A stretch of DNA of 64,000 nt from Closterium sp. Naga37s-1 (lineage: Eukaryota; Streptophyta; Zygnematophyceae; Desmidiales; Closteriaceae): contig CANJKZ010000723.1 of assembly GCA_947471745.1 (NCBI GenBank), positions 4,939,001-5,003,000 of the forward strand. The letters run 5' to 3'. The notes below the pieces were generated by a model, which did not search any database, had not been told where the DNA came from, and worked only from the letters and a program-made list of their open reading frames with translations. A program made the translations under genes and the position numbers. Positions 9,520 to 21,100 of this stretch are shown piece by piece (the first letter of the stretch is position 1; every line of letters starts with the position of its first letter).

Positions 9520-10700
9520 ATGGCTGGACCTGAGGAAAGGGGTGGCAGAGGTGCTGGTGGCAGTGGAGAAGCCCAAGCACAAGGCCAGGCCCGTGATTCT
9601 GCCGTGGCGCCCGTGCAACCAAGTGTTGGCCCATCTAGGGATGAGCCTAGAGTGTTTGGCCTTGACAAGTTCAACGGTGACAACTCTGCTGAGTGGTCCT
9701 TCAGAATGGAGAACGTGTTTGACCACTATGACCTGCTGGAGGTGATGGAAGGAACGGAGAAGCGCCCCGAGAACGACTCGGAGAAGAGCCCGTGGGTGCG
9801 GAAGAGCGCACAAGGCTACCTCCTACTTGGGCAAGCGTTGGGGAGCAGCCAGATCCGTCACATCAAGCCATTCCAGCGTGAACCAGAGAAGGGACCAAAG
9901 GCATGGGCTGCTCTCAAGGGTGTACACGCTCCTGCAACAGCGGCGGTAGCTGTGGTGTTGGAACGGCAAATGGCGACGCTACGAATTGAAGAAGATGAAC
10001 CCGTGGAAGACGGGGTGCAGAAATTCTTTGATTTGTTGACGCGGCTTGAGGGAGCTGATTTGAACTATAGTGAGCTCCAGAAGAAGACCAAGTTGCTGGC
10101 CCTACTCCCTGAGTCATGGTCCTCGCTCATCATCAACCTGAATCGCGACTTGCCCCGCCTCTCGCTCGAAGACGTGAAGCGAGCTATCCTTCAAGAGGAG
10201 TTCCGCCGCCGTGAGTTGGCGAGTGCGGATGGCGCTGGGGCAGCGAGCATCGGCCGTGGATATGGTCGAGGAAGAGGCAGAGGACGAGGGGGAGGAAGTT
10301 TTGGTGGCAGCAACTTCGGCGGAGGCCGCGGGAGTGGCGGTTACGGCAGCGACGACAAGAGCTACGGGCGCGGTCGCGGCCGATTCGACGGCGAATGCCA
10401 TTATTGCCACAAGAGCGGACATATGTGGCGCGATTGCTTCAAGCTCCCTGATGGTTGGACCCCTGCTAAAGGCCAAGAGGGTAGAGGAGCAGGAGGAGGG
10501 AGAGGAAGAGGCCGTGGAGGCCGTGGCGGTCGCGGAGGTGGTGCTGCAAACATGAAGAGTGGAGATAACGAGGAGGACTCGAGCGGCGATCGGTACCCGG
10601 GTCTATTCTACTTCGTGTCGACGCAAGTACCAGCTGGTCCAGAGAAGGATGAAGGCTTTGAGGAGCCAGCGGCTGTGGGGAAGGTGACCCTACACCCCCT
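9520..10700 (+). pseudogene. A1 Gag with RGG-flanked CCHC knuckle
   Basis: Starts MAGPEERGGRGAGGSGEA, then a copia Gag core (RVFGLDKFNGDN, YDLLEVMEGTEKRPEN, FFDLLTRLEGADLNYSEL, LALLPESWSSLI, NLNRDLPRLSLEDVKRAI). Arg-Gly-rich stretches of RGRGRGRGGGSFGGSN type follow, then CHYCHKSGHMWRDC (10396-10437), then a second RGRGRGGRGGRGGG run. Gag packages element RNA in cytoplasmic particles. I chose the ATG at 9520 because upstream codons overlap the primer site. Confidence 0.85.
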
Positions 10701-12300
10701 GGACTATTGGGTGATCGATAGTGGCACTACCTATAGCATGACACCTCGCCCGGACTTACTTACCGAACTCGAACCGTCACCGGTGAAGCATGTCACATCG
10801 GCTTTGGGGCAGCGAGCAGAGGTGAAAGGCATGGGGAAGGCAATGTTCAAGGGTGCTGATGGGAAGATGGTGGGCCTCAAGAACGTGCTTTGGGTGCCCA
10901 GCCTTGCTGCAAACCTGATTTCCGTGCGGCGGTTGGCAAAGGCCGGCATGGACACGAACTCGAAGGGAGCCAAGACCTACACCGCGAGGCTTGGCGAGCG
11001 GATTCTATGGGACCTTCACGAGGATAGGGATGTCTACAACGAGATGTGGCAGATCCCTGTGGTCCCCATGCCTAAGGAGAGGCAAGTGGCAGCAAGCGTT
11101 AGCACCAAGGGTGAAGCGGTTGGTAGTGGTGATGGCGCGAACGGTCGCGCTAAGGAGAACGAGTCCAAGAAAAGCAATCTTGGAGGGACCAGCAAGCTCG
11201 GTGATCATAACAAGTGTGGTGCAGCAGCCAAGGAGCAGCACAAGGGTGAGGAGAACCCCGAGGCAGCAGCGGAGGAGGAGTACGGAGAGAGCATGTGGGG
11301 CGCTATTGCGAGCGCGGCATTCTCCAATCCGACTTCGGCTACGGGGGAGTGTGATTGGCTTACCTTGCATCGGCGAATGGGGCATGTGGCCCTGCCTATC
11401 TTGCAACATCTAGTGAAGAATGAGATGGTTGCTGGCATACGTGTGAAGGGGGAGCCCGATGAGGTGCTTGGCTGCCCAACGTGCATTCAAGCCAAGTTCA
11501 CCCGGTTTCCGTTCCCTAGTTCGGAGGCAACGGCAAAGGCACCACTTGATGAGGTGGTGATTGGTGATGGATGTGGTGGGCCCCCTGAAGCTGGGAGCTG
11601 CTGGAGCTGAGTATTTTCTCACCATTGTCGACGTCTACATCCGCATGACTTGAAGGTATGTGCTGGCCAAGAAGAGCGACGTGGCTGAAACGTTGAAGAC
11701 GGATTGGTTCCCGATGGTGGAGCGGCAACAACACCGTCTAGTCAAGTCAATCCGCATCGATCGAGGGGGAGAGTTCCTGAGCAAGGAGTTTGGGTTGTGG
11801 CTGAAGAAGAATGGTATTCGGCACTCCCTCACCACTCCCCTGCAATGAACGACATCGCCGAGCGAGCGAACCGCACAATCACGGAGGCGGCACGCGGATT
11901 GCTCATTGAAGCCGGGCTACCCGACTATTTCTGGCCTGATGCGGTGCGGAGCGCGTGTGTGGCCAAGAACAGAGCCTTGACTCATGTGGGAGCAGACAAA
12001 TGGGTGCCCTATGTGGAGTGGCTAGGAAGGAAGCCAAAGGTGGATATGCTTTGGGTGTTCGGGTGCATGTGCATGGCGCTCGTGCCCAAGCATCTTCGGC
12101 ACAACAAGCTTGGTGCCAAGGCGGTGTGGGCCGTGCACTTGGGCATGGCTCAAAACAGCAAGGGATGGCTTCTTTGGGAACCATTCACCAAGAAGTTCTT
12201 GGTGAGCAGGGACTGCAAGTTCATGGAGAACTTCATGTACAAGGATTGGAAGGCGGAGAATGAGGCGAAGATAGGCGTGCGGTTTGGGGAGGTGAAGAGT
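10700..12300 (+). pseudogene. A1 protease-integrase region
   Basis: The protease motif VIDSGTTYSMTP is near 10711. The GAG-pre-integrase block is CDWLTLHRRMGHVALPILQ with CPTCIQAKFTRFPF (about 11350-11510). The integrase core shows DRGGEFLSKEFGLWL and NDIAERANRTITEAARGLL, then the C-terminal GRKPKVDMLWVFGCMC. It is clearly homologous to the A2 and A3 copies and is broken. Confidence 0.85.
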
Positions 12301-12312
12301 TCTGGTTTGGAG

Positions 12313-13189
12313 TGTTAGAGACTAAGGACGGAGTCTATGAAGATTAGGTGCCTAAATTTCTCAAAATCGTTGGCTTAGAGTTCTGGACAGAAACGTCGCG
12401 CTCACAAGAAACGTCGTCGACAAAAAGTTCACGGTCAAAACTTCACGAAACTCAGATATGTTGTAGCCCTAGTTCGTGGCTACAATTCCCAATTTGAATC
12501 GTACGGAAAAGTGAAGTATTTCTTGAGTTATCAATTTCGGCGCACTAGGGGGTATGCTGCCATGGAATCTTAACTCAAACACAATAGTCTCACATAAGTT
12601 CACAATTACTACACAAGAGAGTTAGAGTAGCACTAAACCAGGTGGAAGGGATGAGGAAGATGAGAGGGAAGGTCCCAAGAGAGTCCCCAATCAAGAAAAC
12701 CCCATGCCACACAATTCCCTTCCCCATAGGCAACCCAACTTTGACCTTTGTCACTATCCCAACCTCCACAATCCACCTCAACCCAACTTGTCCACACTTG
12801 CCAACCTGGTTTGGTTTCTCCCAACCATTTGGCAGCACTATAGTAGAAAAGACGAATTTCCCAACCCCCAATAGTCTATACCCCTTATGGAGTCAACCCC
12901 ACAACTTCCCACAGTTGCCACAATCAAATATGAAAAGCATACGAACTCCAACGTTCGTAACTTTCTTGTTCGTGCTCCGATTGAAGTGATACTTGGTTCG
13001 TCAGAAAGCTCTTGAGCAGAGGAGTCACTTCAGATATCTGTTCAAGCCAAATTAAATTCACACACACTAAAAAAAAAACCAAACCACATCAAACACAAAT
13101 TCTTGCACACGCTCACACCACGCATGCAACGCACGAACATGTGATGGGAGGCAGACAGACGTGAATGCAAATGATAGCATCACATAACA
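12313..13189 (+). repeat. Solo LTR of Family C (877 bp) inside A1
   Basis: Begins TGTTAGAGAC, ends CACATAACA, and is bounded by TGGAG at 12308-12312 and 13190-13194. Removing it restores the A sequence TTTGGAG/CATGTGGAGCTGCC seen uninterrupted in A3 near 50500. No internal region lies between the ends, so this is a solo LTR left by LTR-LTR recombination. A related fragment is at 26940-27332. The strand is nominal. Confidence 0.88.
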
Positions 13190-13599
13190 TGGAGCATGTG
13201 GAGCTGCCTTTGGAGCTGAGCAGCGGCAGCACAACCACGAGGCAATCCTCCCTTGTGCAGAGGAAGAAGAGGAGGAGGTGCAGCAAGTGAGCGAGCGTGT
13301 ACCGTCACTCCATTCCCGCACTACGAGTGCTCCACGGATTCGAGCCACACCGCAGCAACGCCAAGGCCTTCAAGTCCCTGCAGCTGAGGAGGAAGGAAGG
13401 GGGAAGAGGAGAGTTCAACCCCCTAATAGGCTGACCTATGATGCGTCGGGAAAGCAGGGCAAGACAACCCTGGCCGGAGCGGCAATGATGGTCGGAGACG
13501 ACGAGGAGAGTGACTACGAGGAGTGTGCCTTCGCGTTCTTCTCTCCGGTGGAGATGCTGCGAGAACCAGCAACTCTCAAGGAGGCTTTGGAGAGTAGTG

Positions 13600-15146
13600 A
13601 TTCTGAGGAGTGGAAGAAGGCCATGGAGAGTGAGCTGAAGAGCATCGAGGAGAACGACACGTTTGAATTAGTGGAGCTACCGGAGGGGCGTACGGCGATA
13701 ACGTCCAAGTGGCTCTTCAAAATCAAGTCGGATGCCGACGGCAAGATCGAGCGCTACAAGTCTAGGCTTGTAGCCAAGGGGTACCAGCAGAAGGAGAAGG
13801 TGGACTTCAAGGAGCTGTTTGCCCCTGTGGTGAAGCCGACGACGCTGCGAACCCTATTCGCGGGAGCCGCCATCAAAGGATGGGTGGTAAAGCAAATGGA
13901 CATCGTAACGGCATTCCTTAACGGCATCCTTGAGGAGGAGATTTTTATGGCGCAGCCAGAGGGGTTTGATGATGGTAGTGGCAGAGTGTGGAAGCTGAAA
14001 AAGGCCCTCTATGGGCTGAAGCAGGCCCCTAGGCAATGGTACATGAAGCTGCGCGAAGTGTTGGAGGGAATCGGCTTCACTCCCTCAACGGCCAATCACT
14101 CCTTGTTCATTCTTGACGAGAGGGAGCAGATGAGCTTCATGGTGGTGTACGTGGACGACATCCTGATCTTCTCACCCTCCTCTGACCTTGTGAAGGAGGT
14201 GATGCTGAAGCTGCAAGACAAGTTCAAGTGCAAGTTCCTTGGTTACGTGAACTTCTACCTTGGGCTCCACATCGAACGAGACATGGAGAAGCGGAGCATG
14301 CGAGTGCACCAACGGAAGTACCTGGAGTCGTTGGCTGCCAACTTTGGCCAGAGTGAAGGTCATGTGGCTACTCCCTTTCCTTCTGGGTTCAAGTGTGTGA
14401 AGGGACCAGAGGAGGAGAGCGTTGGAGAAGAGGAGAGGCGCCGTTTTCACTCGTTGGTGGGCAGCCTCATGTATGCGGCGGTAAACACCCGACCGGGCGT
14501 CGCGTTTGCTACCCGGCAGCTGGCTAGGGTTGTGCAATGCCCTAATGAGGAGCAGGTAGCAGCTGGAATGAGGGTGGCCAAGTATCTTGGCCAAACACCG
14601 ACCGTTGGGCTGCAATACTCGGCGGCGGCACAAAGGCGCCAAAAGGGCGCGGATGGTGTTGAACACGGGCGTTTGTTCCCCACCGCCTACTCGGATGCAT
14701 CATATGCATCGGAACCAGAGGACATGACAAGTGTGGGAGGCTTCATATGCTGTGTTGGTGGAGGCCCAACTGCTTGGGAGAGCAAGAAGCAGGTGGACCA
14801 AGCATTGAGCTCGGTGGAATCCGAGTACATGGCACTCTTCCGTGCCGTACAGGAGATTGTGTGGCAGCGGCGTTTGCTGGCTGAATTGGGGGAGGAGCAG
14901 CAAGGACCTACCCCACTCTACTGTGACAGCCAGGGTGCTATTGCACTAGCTAAGAATCCTGTCCTGCACGGCCTCACCAAGCACATGCGGGTGAAGTGGC
15001 ACTGGACTAGGAGCATGGTAGCCGCGGGTGAAGTTGAGTTACGCTATGTGAAGACCACGGGGCAGCCAGCTGACATGATGACCAAGAGGCTAGTGGAGCA
15101 GCAGCATTGGAAGTGTTGCAAGCTGGCTAGGATGGCTCTAAACTGA
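13600..15146 (+). CDS. A1 reverse transcriptase-RNase H
   Basis: Long open stretch: AITSKWLFKIKSDADG, ERYKSRLVAKGYQQKEK, PVVKPTTLRTLFAGAA, MDIVTAFLNGILEEEIFM, KALYGLKQAPRQWY, VYVDDILIFSP near 14147, then FHSLVGSLMYAAVNTRPG, AYSDASYASEPEDMTSVGG, SSVESEYMALFRAVQEIVW, YCDSQGAIALAKNP and HGLTKHMRVKWHW. These are the copia RT (RVT_2) and RNase H blocks in normal order. The tail ends just before a purine-rich GAGGGGGAGTT next to the 3' LTR. Confidence 0.9.
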
Positions 15147-15185
15147 GAGAGCAAGATCCTAAGGCCAAAAATCCGAGGGGGAGTT

Positions 15186-15977
15186 TGTTGGTGCAACCCT
15201 ACGGTTTGCACTCAGCTTGTTGTCCGTGTGCGTGCATGCGTGTGTGCATGGAATGGAATGAGGGCATGAGATAATATATATTTCATGCTTATAATAGTGT
15301 GTGAATGTTGAGTCATGATGTTGAGTGTGTGTGTCGAGTCAATAGCTAGTTATCGCTAGTCGTGTCCCGCGCGGTTTCTATTTTGTCGCTTGTGTGTCTC
15401 GCGCGGTTTCTATTTTGTCCTGTGTCGAACGTTCGGCGTGTCGCAGGTGTGTGCAGCAGACCCATCAAGAACTCAAGGATGAGTTTGTGACGAAGAGCCC
15501 GAGTCTTGGTTTCAAGCTTCAAGTGATTTCGAAGCTCGCCAAAAGGGTACACCTCAAGATATTGAAGATAGTTACATTACTTTGTGTAGTGTAACATTTC
15601 AGTTGGTGTAGTTTCGAGACCCTTCTTGGTTGGGGACAGTATGGCACTGTTCCACATCACTGTACCTCGGCTCTTGGGGTTTGTAGGAGCTGGGAGTCAT
15701 TCCCAACTCGTAACTCTTCCTATTGTTTGTTCTAAGACTATAGTGGCTGCCATAGTGCCGTTCGTTCAAACTGACACTGTGTCGTCAATACTTGGTAAAA
15801 TTGTGCGATCTAAATTGTCTATTGTAGACGACGTTGAGACGCTCTAGATCCAATTTGAATCAGGTCAGTTTAAGCTGCGACCAGAACGCTATGAACGGGT
15901 TAAGCCGCTGTGCAGAAATCTGAATGTGCACTCTATCTTTCGTTTTAGGCACATTAAAGCCTACTGTGACTATAACA
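15186..15977 (+). repeat. A1 3' LTR (792 bp)
   Basis: TGTTGG...ATAACA, preceded by the polypurine tract CCGAGGGGGAGTT. It is slightly shorter than the other Family A LTRs. The sequence after it (GGTTTACGCCC) belongs to D1. Confidence 0.92.
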
Positions 15978-16075
15978 GGTTTACGCCCGGTGCCTCCCTG
16001 GTCCGTTCCATGCCCAGCATGGATTTGGCGGCGCCATCACTGATCGCGCCTGAGCGCTGTCTCACGCTGTCGTGT
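15978..16075 (-). mobile_element. D1 internal fragment, left piece
   Basis: The CGCCCGGTGCCTCCCTGG...GCCCAGCATGGATTT segment aligns with 35150-35210 of D2 (TGCCCGGTGCTTCTCTGG...CCCGGCATGGTTT). It is the left part of an LTR element on minus that B2 split from 17583-18131. Confidence 0.6.
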
Positions 16076-16216
16076 TGTCAGAATGTTATATTTGTCTAGC
16101 CTACAGTGAGGTACTCTATGGCGAGTACATCCCAATTTAAGGTTTCCTATATGTACTCAACTGCTTGCTAGTGCAACCCCTCTTCTGCTATTCATTCCTT
16201 GTTCCTAATTCTCACA
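16076..16216 (+). repeat. B2 5' LTR (141 bp)
   Basis: TGTCAGAATGTT...AATTCTCACA. The primer site TGGTTTCAGAGCAGG follows at once (16217). Confidence 0.88.
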
Positions 16217-16289
16217 TGGTTTCAGAGCAGGTCGGCCCTCCCTGGTCGATCTTGTGGATGGGCCCACCCAATGCTTCCGCTGCTGTACT

Positions 16290-16840
16290 TCCTGTCGCGC
16301 GCCACGGGCGCGCGACGTTTTCTACTTGCCGCGCGCTCGTGGCGTGCGGCGTTTTTTCTTCCCGCCGCGCGCTCTGGGCGCGCGGCAGTTTTCTGCCCGT
16401 CGCGGCTCTGCCCTGCCCGTCGCGCTGCCCTGCTGGCCGCGCGACGCCCTGCCCTGCCCGTCGCGCGCCCCGTGGCACGCGGCGGTTTTCTGCCCGCCGT
16501 ACGCCCCGAGGCGCGCGGCGCTTTCCTGCCTCCCGCATCACCCCGGGGACCCGCGCGTCCCCCCCGTCGACCGTCGCGCCGCCCCCGGGGACCCGCGCGT
16601 CCCTCCCCGTCGACCCTCGCGTCGCCCCCGCGGGACCCACGCGCTGCCCCGTCGACCAGCACGCCGCCCCATAGGAGTCGCGCGCGCCCCCCGTCGACCC
16701 GCGCGTCGCCCCTGGGGACCTACGCGCGCGGCCCCGTCGACCCGCGCGCTGCCCCCGTCAACCAGCGCGTCGTCCTAGGGGACCTGCGTGCCCTGCCCCG
16801 TGGACCCGCGCGCGCTGCCCTGTGGAGCCGCGCACCGCCC
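16290..16840 (+). repeat. GC-rich leader repeats of B2
   Basis: Degenerate tandem units around CGCGCGTC/CCCGTCGACC and GGCGCGCGGC. They sit in the same position as the leaders of B1, B4, B5 and B7 but with a different unit. Confidence 0.75.
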
Positions 16841-17441
16841 CCCCCTCCTTCCCCGTTGTCTCTCTGCTTCATGTGCAGCAGTGGGGGAGGGTATGGGGGT
16901 GGCGGGTGTGTGAACCGTCCCCTGCTCCTCCTCCTCCTCCGTCTCCCACTGCTGCAGCTGCCGCTGAGGGGGGTGGGTGTTTGGGAGCTGAGGGAGTGGT
17001 GCTAGGGGGGTGACATGGGAGTGGAGCTAGGGGTGCAGCAGGGGGTGTGTGAAAGGGGGTCTGCGACAGTGGGGGAGAGTGTGCGGAGGTATCCGTCGTG
17101 TCGCCAGCAGCGCCAGTAGTCCGTAGGCTACAATTACCGGTAGCCCAGCGATCCTGCTGCGCCAGTCGCCCGTGGGTCCATTTCTCCTGCCGCTCGTCTT
17201 AGCCGCGGAGCCAGTTACTCCTGTAGTCCGGAGGCTACAATCTCCGGTAGCCACCGTGTGCGCGCTCCTGTTGCCCGTGTATCTGTGGATTTACCCGTCG
17301 CCTCCAATCTCCTCTCCTCTCACAGTCCAGCCTCCTCCTCCTCACTTGCCCTTTGTGAATGCCTCTAGCTGTACTTGTGCTTGTGAACTATTCTGTGACT
17401 GCTTGTTGTGCTGATTATACCCCACTTTGACTATGGGGGTG

Positions 17442-17582
17442 TGTCAGAATGATATGTTTGCCTAGCCTGCAGTGGGGTACTCTATAGCGAGTACAACCCA
17501 ATTTAGGATTTCCTATATGTACTCAACTGCTTGCTAGTGCAACCCCTCTTCTGCTGTTCATTCCTTGTTCCTAATTCTCACA
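17442..17582 (+). repeat. B2 3' LTR (141 bp)
   Basis: Pairs with 16076-16216 at about 93% identity by eye. Confidence 0.88.
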
Positions 17583-18131
17583 CGTGCTGCGATGGCATTC
17601 CTGACGTTCTTCAGTTTGTGCAGGTAGGTTTGCTGGTGGTGGCGCATATGTGTTCATTGTTGACTGCTGTCGCGAGGAGTCGCGTTCCGATGTGAGCGTC
17701 GCAATTTCGAGCATAGACTACTCAAGTTGGCGAAGTAGTTCGTCGAGGCGCTCCTGCGTCAATGTCACGAGCGGAATGCGGCCGGATTTCGTCCATGGCG
17801 GGGGTGTCGGGCTAGCTCAGCGAGAGCCTTTGTAATGGCTAAGTGTGCTTACGAGGGAGCACACAAGCAGCGGTGCATGGTCACTGAGGGACGTCTATCC
17901 CCCCCCCCCTTCTCCCCCAAAAATTAAGATAATTTGGGAAGCGAAGGTGTGGGTGCGATCTGAAAAGGGTCGTGGCTCTGAATACCAAGTGTTACAAGTG
18001 CAATCGAGTGAGCGAACGAGGATTGCACTATCGAATAAAAAACAGTACATTGAGCGAAAGAATGAGCGAATGTTATATAGCGAACTAGCGTGGTAACGGT
18101 CACGAGCGAGATGTGGGGTGCGCGACGGGCC
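17583..18131 (-). mobile_element. D1 5' portion: partial LTR, primer site, leader, Gag start
   Basis: On minus, an LTR piece (17990-18131) ends in ACA, followed by the primer site TGGTATTCAGAGCC (17974-17987 complement). A leader comes next, then a start resembling MDEIRPHSARDIDAG near 17797. D2 at 35000-35700 matches it over the LTR and leader (GGCTCTGAATACCAAGTG). The LTR is cut by the A2 end at 18132. Superfamily is not decidable from these pieces. Confidence 0.6.
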
Positions 18132-21100
18132 TCCACATAAACCACCATGAAACTCCTCTGCTCCCCCTCGCCAAGCATGAACAAGGAATGATCGGCGGAT
18201 GAAGGAGTGAAGCCTATCTCCTCCAAAACTCCTCGCAGCTTCAAGTACCACTGCCTAGGGGCCTGCTTCAGTCCATAAAGGGCCTTCTTCAGCCTCAGAA
18301 CTCTGCCACTACCATCATCAAACCCCTCTGGCTGCGCCATAAAAATCTCTTCCTCAAGGACGCCGTTGAGGAATGCCGTGGTGACATCCATTTGTTTCAC
18401 CACCCATCCTTTGATGGCTGCTCCCGCGAGTAGGGTTCTCAGCGTCGTCGGCTTCACCACAGGAGCAAACAACTCCTTATAGTCCACCTTCTCCTTCTGC
18501 TTGTACCCCTTCGCCACAAGCCTAGACTTGTAGCGCTCGATCTTGCCGTCGGCGTCGGACTTGATCTTGAAGAGCCACTTGGACGTAATCGCCTTACGCC
18601 CCTCCGGTAGCTCCACCAATTCCCACGTGCCGTTCTCCTCAATGCTCTTCAGCTCACTCTCCATTGCCTTCTTCCACTCCTCAGCATCACTACTCTCCAA
18701 GGCCTCCTTGAGAGTTGCTGGTTCCCCCGGCATCTCCACCGGAGAGAAGAACGCGAAGGCACACTCCTCGTAGTCACTCTCCTCGTCATCTCCAACTATG
18801 AGTGCCGCTCCGACCAAGGCTGACTTGGCTGGCTTTCCCAATGCCTCATAGGTCAGCCTATTAGGGGCTTGAATTCTCCTCTTGCCCCTTCCTTCCTCCT
18901 CAGCTGCAGGGACATGAAGGCCTTGGCGTTGCTGCGGGGTGACTCGGATCCGTGGAGCACTCGTAGTGCGAGAAGGAAGTGTCGGTGCACGCTCGCTCAC
19001 TTGCTGCACCTCCTCCTCTTCTTCCTCCGCATCCTTAGCCACCTCTCCCCCATTCACAAGGGAAGATTGCCTTGTGGTGGTGCTGCCGCTGCTCAGCTCC
19101 AAGGGCAGCTCCACATGCTCCAAACCGGAACTCTTCACCTCCCCAAACCGCATGCCTATCTTCGCCTCATTCTCCGCCTTCCAATCCTTGTACATCAGAT
19201 TCTCCATGAATTTGCAGTCCCTGCTCACCAAGAATTTCTTAGTGAATGGGTCCCAAAGAAGCCACCCCTTGCTGTTTTGAGCCATGCCCAAGTGCACAGC
19301 CCATATCGCCTTGGCACCGAGCTTGTTGTGCCGAAGATGCTTAGGCACGAGCGCCATGCACATGCACCCGAACACCCGAAGCATATCCACCTTTGGCTTC
19401 CTTCCAATCCACTCCACATAGGGCACCCATTTGTCTGCTCCCACATGAGTCAAGGCTCTGTTCTTGGCCACACACGCACTCCGCACCGCATCAGGCCAGA
19501 AATAGTCGGGTAGCCCGGCTTCAATGAGCAACCCACGCGCCGTCTCCGTGATTGTCCGGTTCGCTCACTCGGCGATGCCGTTCATTGCAGGGGAGTATGG
19601 CATGGTAAGGGAGTGCCTTATGCCATTCTTCTTCAGCCACAATGAGAACTCCTTGCTCAGGAACTCTCCCCCTCGATCGGTGCGAATTGCCTTCACTAAC
19701 CGGTCTTGTTGCCGCTCCACCATCGGCAACCAATCGGTCTTCACCGTTTCAGCCACGTCATTCTTCTTGGACAGCACGTACACCCAAGTCATGCGAGTGT
19801 AGACGTCCACAATGGTGAGAAAGTACTCAGCTCCAGCAGCTCCAAGCTTCAGGGGGCCCACCACGTCCATCACCACCTCATCAAGTGGTGCCTTAGCCGT
19901 TGCCTCCGAACTAGAGAACGGGTAACGGGTGAACTTGGCTTGCATGCACGTCGGGCAGCCAAGTACCTCATCGGGCTCCCCCTTCACACGTATGCCAGCA
20001 ACCATCTCATTCTTCACTAGCTGCTGCAAGATGGGCAGGGCCACATGCCCCATTCGCCGATGCAAGGTGAGCCAATCACACTCCCCCGTAGCTGAAGTCG
20101 GATTGGAGAATGCCGCACTCGCAATAGTGCCCCACATGTTCTCTCCGTACTCCTCCTCCGCTACTGCCATGGGTTTCTCCTCATCCTTGTGCTGCTTCTT
20201 GGCTGCTGCACCACTCTCCTCGTGTTCACCGAGCTTGCTGGTCCCTCCAAGATTGCACTTCTTGGACTTAATCTCCTTAGCGCGACCGTTCGCGCCATCG
20301 CCGCTACCAACCGCTTCACCCTTGGTGCTGATGCTTGCTGCCACTTGCCTCTCCTTAGGCATGGGGACCACAGGGATCTGCCACATCTCGTTGTAGACAT
20401 ACCTATCCTCGTGAAGGTCCCAAAGAATCCGCTCGCCAAGCCTCGCGGTGTAGGTCTTAGCTCCCTTCGAGCTCGTGTCCATGCCGGCCTTTTGCAACCG
20501 CCGCACGGAAATCAGGTTCGCAGCAAGGTTGGGCACCCAAAGCACGTTCTTGAGGCCCACCATCTTCCCATCAGCACCCTTGAACATGGCCTTGTCCATG
20601 CCTTTCACCTCTGCTCGCTGCCCCAAAGCCGATGTCACATGCTTCACCGGTGACGGCTCAAGTTCGGTGAGCAAGTCCGCACGAGGTGTCATGCTATAGG
20701 TAGCGCCGCTATCGATCACCCAATAGTCCAGGGAGTGTAGGGTGACCTTTCCCACAGCTGCTGGCTCCTCAAAGCCTTCATCCTTCTCTGGACCAGCCGG
20801 TGCTTGCGTGGACACGAAGAAGAATTGACCCGGGAAGCGATCGTCCCTCGACTCGCTCTCGTTGCCGGCACTCTTCATACTTGCAGCACCACCTCCGCGA
20901 CCGCCACGGCCTCCACGGCCTCTTCCTCTCCCTCCTCCTGCTCCTCTACCCTCTTGGCCTTGAGCAGGAGTCCATCCATCAGGGAGCTTGTAGCAATCGC
21001 GCCACATATGTCCGCTCTTGTGACAATAGTGGCACTCGCCGTCGAATCGGCCACGACCGCGTCCGTAGCTCTTGTTGTCGCTGCCGTATCCACCACTCCC

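Larger units (their letters stand above)
5541..15977 (+). mobile_element. Copia A1, carrying B1 and a solo LTR C
   Basis: A copia element with order gag, protease, integrase, RT, RNase H between two TGTTGG...ATAACA LTRs. Excluding B1, its 5' LTR is 819 bp; the 3' LTR is 792 bp. The two LTRs differ by roughly 5% by eye plus small indels, so it is older than A3. It has several breaks apart from two nested insertions. Flanks do not match: gypsy E lies on the left (TTTCC before the LTR) and D1 on the right (GGTTT after it), so no target duplication is seen. Confidence 0.9.
16076..17582 (+). mobile_element. B2, 1.5 kb LTR element without pol
   Basis: Two 141 bp LTRs (16076-16216 and 17442-17582) with about 10 differences, bounded by CGTGT (16071-16075) and CGTGC (17583-17587), a near-perfect duplication. 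Inside are a primer site, GC-rich leader repeats and short GC-rich frames. No Gag, protease, integrase or RT is recognised. The PPT-like CTATGGGGGTG precedes the 3' LTR as in B1. It looks like a TRIM/LARD-style derivative of Family B that would need help from another element. Confidence 0.85.

Noticed and set aside
10114-10476. Antisense frames opposite Family A Gag (also near 20800 and 48304)
   Set aside because: They mirror the conserved Gag coding strand and change with it. No start context or domain.
16199-17005. Long frames on both strands in the B2 interior
   Set aside because: They cross GC-rich leader repeats, have only Arg/Pro/Ala composition and no domain. Overlapping frames are open in several phases, as expected from GC content.
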